Shown here: in pieces, positions 53,824 to 63,030 of the stretch
Layout: every line of letters starts with the position of its first letter
How positions within the stretch are numbered: position 1 is the first letter of the stretch
From: Tsukamurella paurometabola
GTDB lineage: Bacteria > Actinomycetota > Actinomycetes > Mycobacteriales > Mycobacteriaceae
NCBI RefSeq assembly: GCF_900631615.1
Contig: NZ_LR131273.1
Span: 2,046,001 to 2,110,000, forward strand
Reading direction: 5' to 3'
DNA length: 64,000 nt
Notes under the pieces: model-generated
Seen by the model: only the letters and a program-made list of their open reading frames with translations
Database searches by the model: none
Told to the model about the DNA's origin: nothing
Program-made: the position numbers and the translations under genes

Positions 53824-54855
53824 TCATCGGCCCCCTTCCAGGACCGAGGCGGCGCCGGGGAGTCGGTCGGCGACGACGTTCATACGCAGTGCGGTGCCCT
53901 CCGGGACGGTGATGAAGGCGTTGTTGACGCCGGTGATCAGGGGGACGATCTGGCGCGGGACGCTCACGGTGCGCATCACCTTGGTGGTGCTGTCCATGAT
54001 GACCCGGAGCATGACGGTGCCCGGGGTGAACTCGGCCTCGTGCGAGCCGAACATGTCGGCGAGCGGGGTGAAGAAACCGGTGCCCAGCAGCGTCGTCGTC
54101 TTGTCGATCTTGTCGTAGTTGTTGACGGTGTAGTCGAGCGTTCCCGCAGCCTCTCCGCCCCGCATCTGCGGGACGAACCAGCCCTCGAAGGCCCCCTCGA
54201 CCAGGCCCGGCGCACCGTCGAGCGTGGAGCGCACGGTGCGCAGCGTGGTCCCGATCGGCACCTTCACCGAGCGCGCGTTCTGCTGCTCGACGGAGAACGC
54301 CACCTGCAGCAGGGGCGTGATCGCCTGGGTGTACTCGGTCGCCTTCTTGGTCACCTCGATGAGCTTCGGCGTGATGACGCCCGAGACGGACACCGCGCTG
54401 CGGGTGAGCAGGTCGGAGATCGTGTCGTTGCTCGAGCGGGGGCGCAGCGTGCTGCCCGATCGCAGGTCGGCGCCACCCCGGCCGGGTACCAGCGCCATTT
54501 CGGTGACGCCGAAGTAGTTGCCGGGCTGGTACCGGACGGACAGGGCGTCGGTGAGGCCGCGGAGGCTGCCGCGGTCCAGCTTGATCGCCACGCGCGCCTG
54601 GCCCGCGCGGGGGATGACGACGGACTCGACCTCGCCGACGGGCACGCCCCGCAGGGTGACCCGGGTTCCGGCCTTCACCCCGGGACCGACGTCGGCGGAC
54701 TCGACGGTGAGCGCCAGCCGCGGATCCGAGGCGGGGATGCGGGAGGAGATGACGCCGGCGAGGACCGCGATGAGGATCACGGCGATCGTCGCGATGCCGA
54801 CCGTGAAGAAGACGCGTTGTTGGCGACCGGGTGTGCCACCGAGCAGTTCGTACAT
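53824..54855 (-). CDS. mce4A: Mce4A
   Basis: The 343-residue subunit has a cytoplasmic start (MYELLGGTPGRQQR), one membrane helix (VFFTVGIATIAVILIAVLAGV) and the Mce/MlaD domain (SADVGPGVKAGTRVTLRGVPVGEVESVVI). It is the first of six Mce subunits, 9 bases after yrbE4B. The Mce4 system imports cholesterol and related sterols in mycobacteria and Rhodococcus, with energy from the MceG ATPase encoded elsewhere. Confidence 0.9.
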   Translation of the reverse strand: MYELLGGTPGRQQRVFFTVGIATIAVILIAVLAGVISSRIPASDPRLALTVESADVGPGVKAGTRVTLRGVPVGEVESVVIPRAGQARVAIKLDRGSLRGLTDALSVRYQPGNYFGVTEMALVPGRGGADLRSGSTLRPRSSNDTISDLLTRSAVSVSGVITPKLIEVTKKATEYTQAITPLLQVAFSVEQQNARSVKVPIGTTLRTVRSTLDGAPGLVEGAFEGWFVPQMRGGEAAGTLDYTVNNYDKIDKTTTLLGTGFFTPLADMFGSHEAEFTPGTVMLRVIMDSTTKVMRTVSVPRQIVPLITGVNNAFITVPEGTALRMNVVADRLPGAASVLEGGR

Positions 54856-54864
54856 CGGTCCCCC

Positions 54865-55725
54865 TCAGCCCTTGAAGATGATCGTGGGGGCAATGCCCCA
54901 GAACATGATGGTCAGGATGAAGTCGAGCGTGAGCACGGAGACGAGGCTGGCGCGCACCGCCCGCCCGCTGGCGAGACCCACGCCCTCCGGGCCGCCCTTG
55001 GCGAAGTACCCGTAGTAGCAGTGGATGATCGTCACGGCGGCGCAGAAGACCACGGCCTTGAGTGTCGACAGCGCGATGTCGCCGGGGCTGAGGAACTGCT
55101 CGAAGTAGTGGTTGTACGTACCGAGCGCCTGCCCGTGGAAGACGACGACGATCAGCTTGCAGGTGAGGAAGGCGAGCAGCAGCGTGAGCAGGTACGCCGG
55201 GATCACCACGACGATGCCGGCGATGAGCCGGGTGCTGACCACGTAGGGGATCGACCGGATGCCGAGGGCCTCCACGGCGTCGATCTCCTCCGCGATCCGC
55301 ATGGAACCGATCTGCGCCGTCATGCGGCAGCCGGCCTGCGCGGCGAAGCCGATCCCGGCCGAGATCGGGATCATCTCGCGGATGTTCGCGAGGCCGCCGA
55401 TCACGCCGGTGAGCGGGCCGAAACCGATGAGGTTGAGGCCCGCGTACGCCTCGATGGCGACCGCCGCGCCGCTCGCCGCGCCGAGGATGACCATCATGAC
55501 CACCACGCCACCGTCGACCACGACGGACCCGCGACCCCACGCGAGCTGCTTGAGCACCCGGGAGGTCTCGCCGCGGTACTTCATGAGCGCGACCGGCACG
55601 AGGTAGATGGACTGCGCGACGAAGACGACGGCCTCGCCGATCCGCGCGATCAGGCTCGCGGGCTTCGAGTCGAGCGCCGAGGTCTTCTTCGGCTGCGCCG
55701 GCGCGGGCGGGTTCGTGGTGGTCAT
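54865..55725 (-). CDS. yrbE4B: YrbE4B, permease of the Mce4 importer
   Basis: ATG 55725 overlaps the yrbE4A stop by one base, giving 286 residues. It is an MlaE/YrbE-type permease with five to six membrane helices and the conserved EALGIRSIPYVVSTRLIAGIVV (EQ-loop-like) segment that contacts the ATPase. With YrbE4A it forms the inner-membrane channel. Confidence 0.92.
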   Translation of the reverse strand: MTTTNPPAPAQPKKTSALDSKPASLIARIGEAVVFVAQSIYLVPVALMKYRGETSRVLKQLAWGRGSVVVDGGVVVMMVILGAASGAAVAIEAYAGLNLIGFGPLTGVIGGLANIREMIPISAGIGFAAQAGCRMTAQIGSMRIAEEIDAVEALGIRSIPYVVSTRLIAGIVVVIPAYLLTLLLAFLTCKLIVVVFHGQALGTYNHYFEQFLSPGDIALSTLKAVVFCAAVTIIHCYYGYFAKGGPEGVGLASGRAVRASLVSVLTLDFILTIMFWGIAPTIIFKG

Positions 55726-56543
55726 CAGGCCACCTGACTCGGGAAGAACATCGTCTGCAGCTGGGTGAGACCGAGGAAGGCCAGGAAGATCAGGGTGATC
55801 GACAGGACGACCGACGAGTTCACGCCGTCGGCGACGCCGCGCGGGCCGCCGGAGGCCTCGAGGCCGCGGAGGCCGGCGACGAGACCGACGATCATCGCGC
55901 CCGTCTCGGCCTTGAGCACGGCGAAGGCCAGGTCCGACGGTGCCGAGAAGGCGCCGAAGGAGGACCAGAATCCGCCGGAGCTGAGCCCGAACTGCCACAC
56001 CGAGACCGTGAGCGCGACGACCATCGCCACGGCGACGATCGCGACGAGCAGCATCGGCGCGATGATCATGAGCGCCAGCATGCGGGGCGCGATGAGGCGC
56101 GCGATCGGGTCGACGCCCATGACCTGCATGGCCTGCAATTCCTCCCGGACCGTGCGGGAGCCGAGGTCGGCGGCGATGGCCGAGGCGCAGACGCCGCCCA
56201 GGAGCACGCCCGTGGCGAGCGGGGCGCCCTGCCGGATGATGCCGATGCCCGACGCGGCACCGACCAGGGAGTTCGCGCCGACCGTGTCGACGAGGGCACC
56301 GACCTGGACCGACACGACCGCGCCGAACGGGATCGCCACCAGCACCGCCGGGAGCGTGGTGACCCGCAGCAGCGTGACGGACTGGGTGACCATCTCGCCG
56401 ACCGCGAAGTTCCGCTTCAGGACACCGCGGACCGTCCACGCGATGATCTCGCCGGCGAGCACCACCGAACGTCCGATCGTGGACAGGCTCTTCGTGAAGA
56501 TCGCGGCCAACCGGTACAACCGGTACAGCGCCGCGGCCCTCAC
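55725..56543 (-). CDS. yrbE4A: YrbE4A, permease of the Mce4 importer
   Basis: GTG 56543 has GGAGG 9 bases upstream, giving 272 residues. It is an MlaE/YrbE-type permease (GIGIIRQGAPLATGVLLGGVCASAIAADLGSRTVREELQAMQVMGVDPIARLI, split over the centre). It is the first gene of the operon yrbE4A-yrbE4B-mce4A-F-fadE34. Its 128-bp promoter region, which also lies behind kstR, holds a KstR-type box. Confidence 0.92.
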   Translation of the reverse strand: MRAAALYRLYRLAAIFTKSLSTIGRSVVLAGEIIAWTVRGVLKRNFAVGEMVTQSVTLLRVTTLPAVLVAIPFGAVVSVQVGALVDTVGANSLVGAASGIGIIRQGAPLATGVLLGGVCASAIAADLGSRTVREELQAMQVMGVDPIARLIAPRMLALMIIAPMLLVAIVAVAMVVALTVSVWQFGLSSGGFWSSFGAFSAPSDLAFAVLKAETGAMIVGLVAGLRGLEASGGPRGVADGVNSSVVLSITLIFLAFLGLTQLQTMFFPSQVA

Positions 56544-56619
56544 GCCCGGCCTCCGAATACCACCATCGGATGTCCTCTCCTCATTTTCGAGAGGAGCGTA
56601 TCAACTGCCGGGGCAAAAC

Positions 56620-56633
56620 TAGTACGTGTTTCA
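56620..56633. promoter_or_regulatory. KstR box upstream of yrbE4A
   Basis: TAGTACGTGTTTCA fits the KstR pattern at 7 of 8 fixed positions (TAC for AAC). It lies 77 bases before the yrbE4A start. Confidence 0.65.
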
Positions 56634-56671
56634 GTTTTTGCTCGGCTGACCCGATGTGACCTGCGGTGTTG

Positions 56672-57295
56672 CTAGTCCTTGATGAGGAGATCGACGGCCA
56701 CGGAGAGCCGTTTCTGGACCTCGGCGGCCGATGCGCGATGGGTGACCCAGGCGACCAGGTTCGCCATCCACACATCGGCGATCAGATGGAACGTATCGCG
56801 CTGGCGCTCGTCGGGATCCTCGACGCCCAGCGCGTGGGCGAACATGCCCTCGAGGAGGCGGCCGACCCGCTCCACCTCGGCCGCCGCCGTCGCATCGGCG
56901 AACATGAAGGCGCGCACCATCGCCTCGGTGAGCAGCGGGGCGCGCTGCAGGGCCTCGGTATTGCGGTCGAGCACGAACATCAGGCGTTCCGCCGGGGTGT
57001 CACCCGGCACCTGGACCTTCCCGATCCGCTCACCCGCGCGCTCGAACTGGCTGACCAGCCCCGCCACGAGCAGGTGCACCTTCGACGGGAAGTAGCGGTA
57101 CAGGGTTCCCAGCGCCACGTCGGCCTTCTTCGCCACCGCGCGCATCTGGACCGCGTCGTAGCCGCCCTTGCGGGCCAGCGCCAGCGTGGCGTCGATGATG
57201 CGCTTGCGCCGCTCGCGCTGACCCGCGGTGTCGAGGTCCTCCCGCGACGACGCGGGAGCGGTGGCGGTGGCGGCGGGGGTGCCTTCGGGCGGCAT
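56672..57295 (-). CDS. kstR: KstR, TetR-family repressor of the cholesterol regulon
   Basis: The 207-residue protein has a disordered Ala/Thr-rich start, then the helix-turn-helix (IIDATLALARKGGYDAVQMRAVAKKADVALGTLYRYF) and ligand domain (LLTEAMVRAFMFADATAA, DVWMANLVAWVTHRASAAEVQKRL). It matches Rv3574 (KstR). KstR is released by sterol CoA thioesters such as 3-oxocholest-4-en-26-oyl-CoA. It is the likely binder of the TnnAACnnGTTnnA boxes listed here. ATG 57295 has GAGGTGA upstream. A KstR-like box in its own promoter supports autorepression. Confidence 0.93.
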   Translation of the reverse strand: MPPEGTPAATATAPASSREDLDTAGQRERRKRIIDATLALARKGGYDAVQMRAVAKKADVALGTLYRYFPSKVHLLVAGLVSQFERAGERIGKVQVPGDTPAERLMFVLDRNTEALQRAPLLTEAMVRAFMFADATAAAEVERVGRLLEGMFAHALGVEDPDERQRDTFHLIADVWMANLVAWVTHRASAAEVQKRLSVAVDLLIKD

Positions 57296-57371
57296 GGGTG
57301 GTCACCTCGGAATCTCTTCGGCCGCCGGCGGGTGTCCGGACGGTCGGCTCACATGTTGATGTCGCGACAAT

Positions 57372-57385
57372 TGAAACAGGTTTTC
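57372..57385. promoter_or_regulatory. KstR box in the kstR promoter
   Basis: TGAAACAGGTTTTC fits the KstR pattern at 7 of 8 fixed positions. It is 77 bases upstream of the kstR start, consistent with autoregulation. Confidence 0.65.
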
Positions 57386-57442
57386 GTGCCGGACCTGTGC
57401 TTTCCGCTCCGGTTCGGTTGAAGATCACACGATCGGCGCTCG

Positions 57443-58453
<1,011 letters not shown>

Positions 58454-59293
58454 TTAGTGGGGTTGCAAGGGCGCGTCGAACCAGCGCAGGAGCCGCAGCG
58501 GCGATGCGGCCTCCCTCTCGGCGAGTGCGGACCACGCGCGGGCGGCGAGAGCCCGTGCGTGCACGCCGATCCAGTCCGGCGGCAACAACTGCGGCGGCAG
58601 CAGCGGATCGGGCTCGTGCGCGCGGGTGAACTCGGCCACGAGGGCGACCGTCAGTGCGAGCCGCTCGGCGTGCTCCGCCTCCGCGGTCCGGTCGAGCGCC
58701 CGCGTCGCCAGATCCGCGAGCCGACGGTGTCCGTCGGCCAGTTCGTCGAGGGGCCACAGCCGGGCCGCGGCGGCGGCGCCGCGCGCGCCGCCGACGTCGA
58801 GGTCGGTGCAGCTGAGGGTGGTCAGGTAGGCGTCGGCGCCCGTCGTGCGGGCGGTGACTCGCAGTGAGTCCTCCCACGCGTGCGCGGACGCGTACAGGCC
58901 GCCCTGCACGGGCGCGCCGCCGAGCGCGACGATGGCGTCGCGGAGCGCGCCGCGCGCCTCCCGCTGCGCCTCGGGCACCGCGAATCCCGCGAGGTGCCAC
59001 ACCCCGTCCCAGGGCGCCTCGCCGCGGTCCTGCGCGTACATCAGCCGGACGTGCGCGCGGTCGGGTTCGATGCCCGCGCGGGTCGCGTCGGTCGCGGTGA
59101 GGACCGCGCCCCGGCCCCGCCCGTCGACGGTGAACCGGCCCTCCGTCACGAGCCGCTTGATGGCGAGGCGCACCTGCTGATCGCCCATGCCGAGGGCCTC
59201 GGCGACCGCGTACAGTTCGCCGGCATCGATCGTCGCGTCCTCGCGGAGCATGGCCTCGATCAGCGAGCGCGTGGAGATCAGTCCGTCAGCCAT
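58454..59293 (-). CDS. PaaX-family transcriptional regulator
   Basis: ATG 59293 overlaps the saccharopine-dehydrogenase-like gene by 16 bases, giving 279 residues. The N-terminal winged helix (LISTRSLIEAMLREDATIDAGELYAVAEALGMGDQQVRLAIKRLVTEGRF) and the central WHLAGFAVPEAQREARGALRDAI region are like PaaX, the phenylacetate-pathway repressor. No paa genes are in the window. It probably regulates its own operon; the inverted repeat AAACTATC/GATAGTTT near 61501-61542 is a candidate site. Confidence 0.75.
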   Translation of the reverse strand: MADGLISTRSLIEAMLREDATIDAGELYAVAEALGMGDQQVRLAIKRLVTEGRFTVDGRGRGAVLTATDATRAGIEPDRAHVRLMYAQDRGEAPWDGVWHLAGFAVPEAQREARGALRDAIVALGGAPVQGGLYASAHAWEDSLRVTARTTGADAYLTTLSCTDLDVGGARGAAAAARLWPLDELADGHRRLADLATRALDRTAEAEHAERLALTVALVAEFTRAHEPDPLLPPQLLPPDWIGVHARALAARAWSALAEREAASPLRLLRWFDAPLQPH

Positions 59294-60438
59294 CCGGCCT
59301 CCTCCTCGATGATCACGCGCGTGCCCGGAAACGCTACCGCGAGGTCCGCGAACAGCCGCGGACCGTCGAGCAGGGCGTCGGGCGGGTGCACGCCGGGCCT
59401 GCGGACCGCTGGGAGCTGCGCCGTCGCGAGCGCCGCGGGGACGCCGGTGACGGCGGCCATGTCGTGCAGCAGCGCACCGTCGGTCTCGAGGCGCGCGCAG
59501 ACCCGGACGGGCCGCCCGTCGACGGTGCCGTCCGCCGCGGCGAAGAAGGCCGGTAGATCCCCCGGGCCGGGCCGGATGAACGCACCCGGCACGGACCGGA
59601 GCGCCCGCCACCGGGACGGCGGATCGAGGAGGGCGGCGGCATCGTCGGGCGTGAGTCGATCGGCGTCGATGTCGCGACGGAGAACGTCGAGGTACGCGAC
59701 GGTGCCGGGCCGAAGCAGCATGAGGCAGGCCGATTCCCCCGACGGTGCCGCCGTCCGGTGCAGGGTGACCGGCTCGGGATGACCGACGGTCCAGCCGGTC
59801 CCGCGTCGTCCGCCGGGGAGTCGCAGGGCGACGGGGCGTAGCGGGGCCCGGCGCACGACGGCGCCTCCCGCGACCTCCGCCACCTCGCCGCTGCACTGGT
59901 GCATCCAATGCACGCCCGCGGCACCGGCCATCGCCGTGTCCGCTGCGGTGCGCGGCGCCGTCGTGTCGACGGACCACGCGGTGTGGAGGTCGCGCAGCCG
60001 GTGCAGCCGTGCGGCCGCGGCACTCGCGAGCAGCGTGCTCAGCCCCGGGCTGGCACCGGCGCCGATCACGGCGCAGACGCCGGCCGCGCGGGCGGCACCG
60101 TCGAGCTCGAGCAGCTCCAGGGTCGGCTCCCAGTCGTCGCAGATGTCGACGTAGTCGGTGCCGGTGTCGATCGCCGCGCGGAGGACGGCGGTGCCGAACC
60201 GGTAGAAGGGCCCGACGGTGGTGAGCACCGTGTCGACGTCGGCGAGCGCGGCGCGCAGGCCGGCGGCGTTGGTGACGTCGACCCGCTGGGCCGTGGCACA
60301 GGGCAGCGCGGCGGCGACCGCCACGGCCGCGTCCGGGTCGCGGTCCGCGACGATCAGCGAGTCGACTCCGTGCAACCCCGCCAGGGTGCGGGCGGCGCGG
60401 GCGCCCATCGCGCCCGCGCCGAGGACGGCGACCCTCAT
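59278..60438 (-). CDS. Saccharopine dehydrogenase-like oxidoreductase
   Basis: The 386-residue protein has a GAGAMGARAARTLAG Rossmann motif (residues 8-22), then VTNAAGLRAALADVDTVLTTVGPFYRFGTAVLRAAIDTGTDYVDICDD, characteristic of the saccharopine dehydrogenase-like / trans-acting enoyl reductase superfamily. The C-terminal half is less conserved. ATG 60438 overlaps the hydrolase stop by 4 bases. The substrate is unknown; lipid or amino-acid-derived substrates occur in this family. Confidence 0.75.
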   Translation of the reverse strand: MRVAVLGAGAMGARAARTLAGLHGVDSLIVADRDPDAAVAVAAALPCATAQRVDVTNAAGLRAALADVDTVLTTVGPFYRFGTAVLRAAIDTGTDYVDICDDWEPTLELLELDGAARAAGVCAVIGAGASPGLSTLLASAAAARLHRLRDLHTAWSVDTTAPRTAADTAMAGAAGVHWMHQCSGEVAEVAGGAVVRRAPLRPVALRLPGGRRGTGWTVGHPEPVTLHRTAAPSGESACLMLLRPGTVAYLDVLRRDIDADRLTPDDAAALLDPPSRWRALRSVPGAFIRPGPGDLPAFFAAADGTVDGRPVRVCARLETDGALLHDMAAVTGVPAALATAQLPAVRRPGVHPPDALLDGPRLFADLAVAFPGTRVIIEEEAGWLTD

Positions 60439-61499
60439 CGCGCGGCCCGCTGTCGCGACGCGAAGTCGGTGAGCGCGTCGAGGTAGCCGGGCGCGTAGAT
60501 GTCGCGTGGTGCCAGAACGGCCTGGGCGATCACCCACGGATCCTCGCTGCGGTACTCGATGTCGTCGCGGGTGAGGCTGTGCGTGGCGCCGGGGAAGGTG
60601 CGCTCGGTGAGCAGCCCGGGCCGCACCCTCTCCGCGTAGACGCGCGCCGTTTCGGCGGTGTCCACGTTGCGGTCGGCGCCGCCGAGGAGCAGCAGGGTGG
60701 GCACGGCGATGCGCGCGAGGTCGGGCGTGACGTCGGCGCGGAAGTTGCGCAGGACGAAGCCGTATCGATCCGCGGTCATCGGCGTGGTGTCGACCTTCGC
60801 CGCGAGGTACTCGGGATAGGTCGCACCCCGCTCGAGCAGGGCGACGTTCTCGGCGCGCGCGTCGAGGGCGGCCCGCTTCTCCTGCTCGGGGGCGCCTCGA
60901 AGCCCGGCGAGGGTGTGGTACTCGCCCTGGCGGAGCCAGTTGATCGCGGCACCGACGAGCACGAGGAAGCGAAGATCCGGGCGGCGCGCCGCCAGGGGAG
61001 GAAGGACCCAGCCGCCCTGGCTCACGCCCCACGCGCCCATGCGCCCGGTGTCGATCTCGGAGCGGGTGCGGGCCCAGTCGAGGGCTGCGGCGACTTCGGC
61101 ACCACGGTCGGCGAGTGACTGGTCCAGCCAGTTCCCCGGCGATCCTCCGACGCCCGCCTTGTTCCACGACAGGGTGGCGAACCCGGCCCTCGCGAACGCC
61201 TCCCAGAGGGGGAGGTAGGCGTCGTCGCGGCTGGCGTTCGCCGGTCCGTCGCCGTGCACGAAGACGATCAGCCCGTGTCGGCCGGGCCTGCCCTTCGGGG
61301 TGGTCAGTACCCCGTCGAGGCGGCCGCCGGTGTGTGCGTCCGCCGCGGTCCCGCCCGCCGCGACAGCGTCGGTGACGGGGATGCTCACCGGCCGCTGATC
61401 GAAGGCGAAGGTGTTCGCCACCGCGATACGGACGCCGACAGGCACCGCCAGAGCGACGACGAGTGCGAGGGCCGCGAAAGCCCAGGTCTTCTTTCCCAT
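60435..61499 (-). CDS. Membrane-anchored alpha/beta hydrolase
   Basis: The 354-residue protein starts with a hydrophobic segment (WAFAALALVVALAVPVGV, residues 6-23) acting as a signal anchor. The hydrolase domain has the oxyanion HGDGP (82-86), nucleophile Ser160 in WGVSQGG, an Asp in GGADRNVD and His in GATHSLTRD. A cap loop around residues 185-240 is likely. Such enzymes are esterases or peptidases. The ATG lacks a ribosome site; TACGAT 6 bases upstream suggests a leaderless transcript. It leads the operon hydrolase-saccharopine DH-PaaX-(rmlB). Confidence 0.78.
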   Translation of the reverse strand: MGKKTWAFAALALVVALAVPVGVRIAVANTFAFDQRPVSIPVTDAVAAGGTAADAHTGGRLDGVLTTPKGRPGRHGLIVFVHGDGPANASRDDAYLPLWEAFARAGFATLSWNKAGVGGSPGNWLDQSLADRGAEVAAALDWARTRSEIDTGRMGAWGVSQGGWVLPPLAARRPDLRFLVLVGAAINWLRQGEYHTLAGLRGAPEQEKRAALDARAENVALLERGATYPEYLAAKVDTTPMTADRYGFVLRNFRADVTPDLARIAVPTLLLLGGADRNVDTAETARVYAERVRPGLLTERTFPGATHSLTRDDIEYRSEDPWVIAQAVLAPRDIYAPGYLDALTDFASRQRAAR

Positions 61500-61500
61500 G

Positions 61501-61558
61501 AAACTATCGTATCAAGGACGACCGTAGCTAAATAGATAGTTTTGGGATCCGATAGAGT
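61501..61558. promoter_or_regulatory. Divergent leaderless promoters with an inverted repeat (hydrolase / rmlA)
   Basis: On the minus strand TACGAT (61506-61511) ends 6 bases before the hydrolase ATG. On the plus strand TAGAGT (61553-61558) ends 6 bases before the rmlA ATG. The inverted repeat AAACTATC (61501-61508) and GATAGTTT (61535-61542) lies in this 65-bp gap and overlaps the hydrolase -10. It may bind the PaaX-like regulator. Confidence 0.5.
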
Positions 61559-61564
61559 CGGGCC

Positions 61565-62434
61565 ATGCGAGGGATCATCCTGGCCGGCGGCACGGGCAGC
61601 AGGCTTCACCCGATCACCGTCGGCGTCAGTAAGCAGCTGCTCCCCGTCTACGACAAGCCGATGATCTACTACCCGCTCTCCACGTTGATGCTCGCCGGCA
61701 TCCGGGAGGTGTTGGTGGTCACGACGCCGGGTGACGCCGATCAGTTCCGGCGGCTCCTCGGCGACGGCGCGCAGTTCGGCCTGCGGATCGAGTACGTCGT
61801 CCAGCCCCGCCCCGAGGGCCTGGCGCAGGCCTTCGTTCTCGGCGCCGACTTCATCGGCGACGAGACGGTCTCGCTGATCCTGGGCGACAACATCTTCTAC
61901 GGCCCCGGCCTCGGCACGCAGCTGCGCCGGTTCGACGGGGTCGACGGCGGCGCGGTCTTCGCGTACCGGGTCGCCGACCCGCGCGCCTACGGGGTCATCG
62001 AGTTCGACGGTGCCGGCCGCGCCATCGGGTTCGAGGAGAAGCCGGAGCAGCCCCGGTCGCCGTACGCGGTACCCGGCCTGTACTTCTACGACCCCTCGGT
62101 GGTCGAGGTCGCCCGGAATCTGAAGCCCTCGGCGCGCGGCGAACTCGAGATCACCGACGTCAACCGGCACTACCTCGCCGCGGGACGGTTGACCGTCGAG
62201 GTGCTGCCGCGCGGTACCGCCTGGCTCGACACCGGGACCTTCGACGCCCTCGCCGATGCCACCGGCTACGTCCGCGCCGTGGAGCAGCGGCAGGGCACCA
62301 AGATCGGAGCACCCGAGGAGGTGGCGTGGCGGTGCGGCTTCATCGACGACGCGCAACTGCGCGAGCACGCCGACCGGCTCCACAAGTCGGGCTACGGCGC
62401 CTACCTGCACGGACTGCTGGAGGAGGGGCGATGA
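61565..62434 (+). CDS. rmlA: RmlA, glucose-1-phosphate thymidylyltransferase
   Basis: The 289-residue nucleotidyltransferase has the signature [20 protein letters not shown] at residues 6-25 and EEKPEQPRS. It makes dTDP-glucose, the first step of dTDP-rhamnose synthesis. There is no ribosome site; TAGAGT is 6 bases before the ATG, so a leaderless start is likely. Its stop overlaps rmlC by 4 bases (62431-62434). Confidence 0.93.
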   Translation: MRGIILAGGTGSRLHPITVGVSKQLLPVYDKPMIYYPLSTLMLAGIREVLVVTTPGDADQFRRLLGDGAQFGLRIEYVVQPRPEGLAQAFVLGADFIGDETVSLILGDNIFYGPGLGTQLRRFDGVDGGAVFAYRVADPRAYGVIEFDGAGRAIGFEEKPEQPRSPYAVPGLYFYDPSVVEVARNLKPSARGELEITDVNRHYLAAGRLTVEVLPRGTAWLDTGTFDALADATGYVRAVEQRQGTKIGAPEEVAWRCGFIDDAQLREHADRLHKSGYGAYLHGLLEEGR

Positions 62435-63003
62435 ACGTCGTGCCGCTGCCCATCGCCGGCGCCTTCGTCCTGGACCCGGTCGTGCGCCCGGACGCGCGCG
62501 GCGAGTTCTTCGAGTTGTTCAAGGGCTCCGCGTTCCGCGAGGCGACCGGGCACGAGCTCGTCGTCGCGCAGACCAACGTCTCGGTGAACCGGATGGGCGC
62601 CGTGCGCGGCATCCACTACGCCGATGTACCGCCGGGGCAGGCGAAACTGGTCGCCTGCCTGCACGGCGCGGTGCTCGACGTGATCGTGGACCTGCGCGTC
62701 GGTTCGCCGACCTTCGGCGCGGTCGAGACGGTCCGACTGGACGATGCGACGCGGCGCACCGTCTATCTCGCGGAGGGGCTGGGACACGGGTTCTGCGCAC
62801 TGACCGAGGGCGCCGTCGTGGCCTATCACGTCTCCTCCGAGTACAACCCGTCCGCCGAGCACGGCGTGGACCCGCTGGATCCGGAGCTGGCGATCGCGTG
62901 GCCCGATGCGGCGCCGCCGATCCTCTCCGAGAAGGACACGGCCGCACCGTCACTGGCGGAGGCGCTCGCCGCCGGGGCCCTGCCCGTGTGGCAGGCGCCG
63001 TGA
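62431..63003 (+). CDS. rmlC: RmlC, dTDP-4-dehydrorhamnose 3,5-epimerase
   Basis: ATG 62431 overlaps the rmlA stop, giving 190 residues. The cupin epimerase has [15 protein letters not shown], the catalytic His62 in RGIHY and [19 protein letters not shown], diagnostic for RmlC. It follows rmlA in the dTDP-rhamnose pathway; rmlD is not in the window. The predicted product feeds cell-wall arabinogalactan assembly. Confidence 0.91.
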   Translation: MNVVPLPIAGAFVLDPVVRPDARGEFFELFKGSAFREATGHELVVAQTNVSVNRMGAVRGIHYADVPPGQAKLVACLHGAVLDVIVDLRVGSPTFGAVETVRLDDATRRTVYLAEGLGHGFCALTEGAVVAYHVSSEYNPSAEHGVDPLDPELAIAWPDAAPPILSEKDTAAPSLAEALAAGALPVWQAP

Positions 63004-63030
63004 AGCCCCGCCACGTCTGAGAGCGATCCG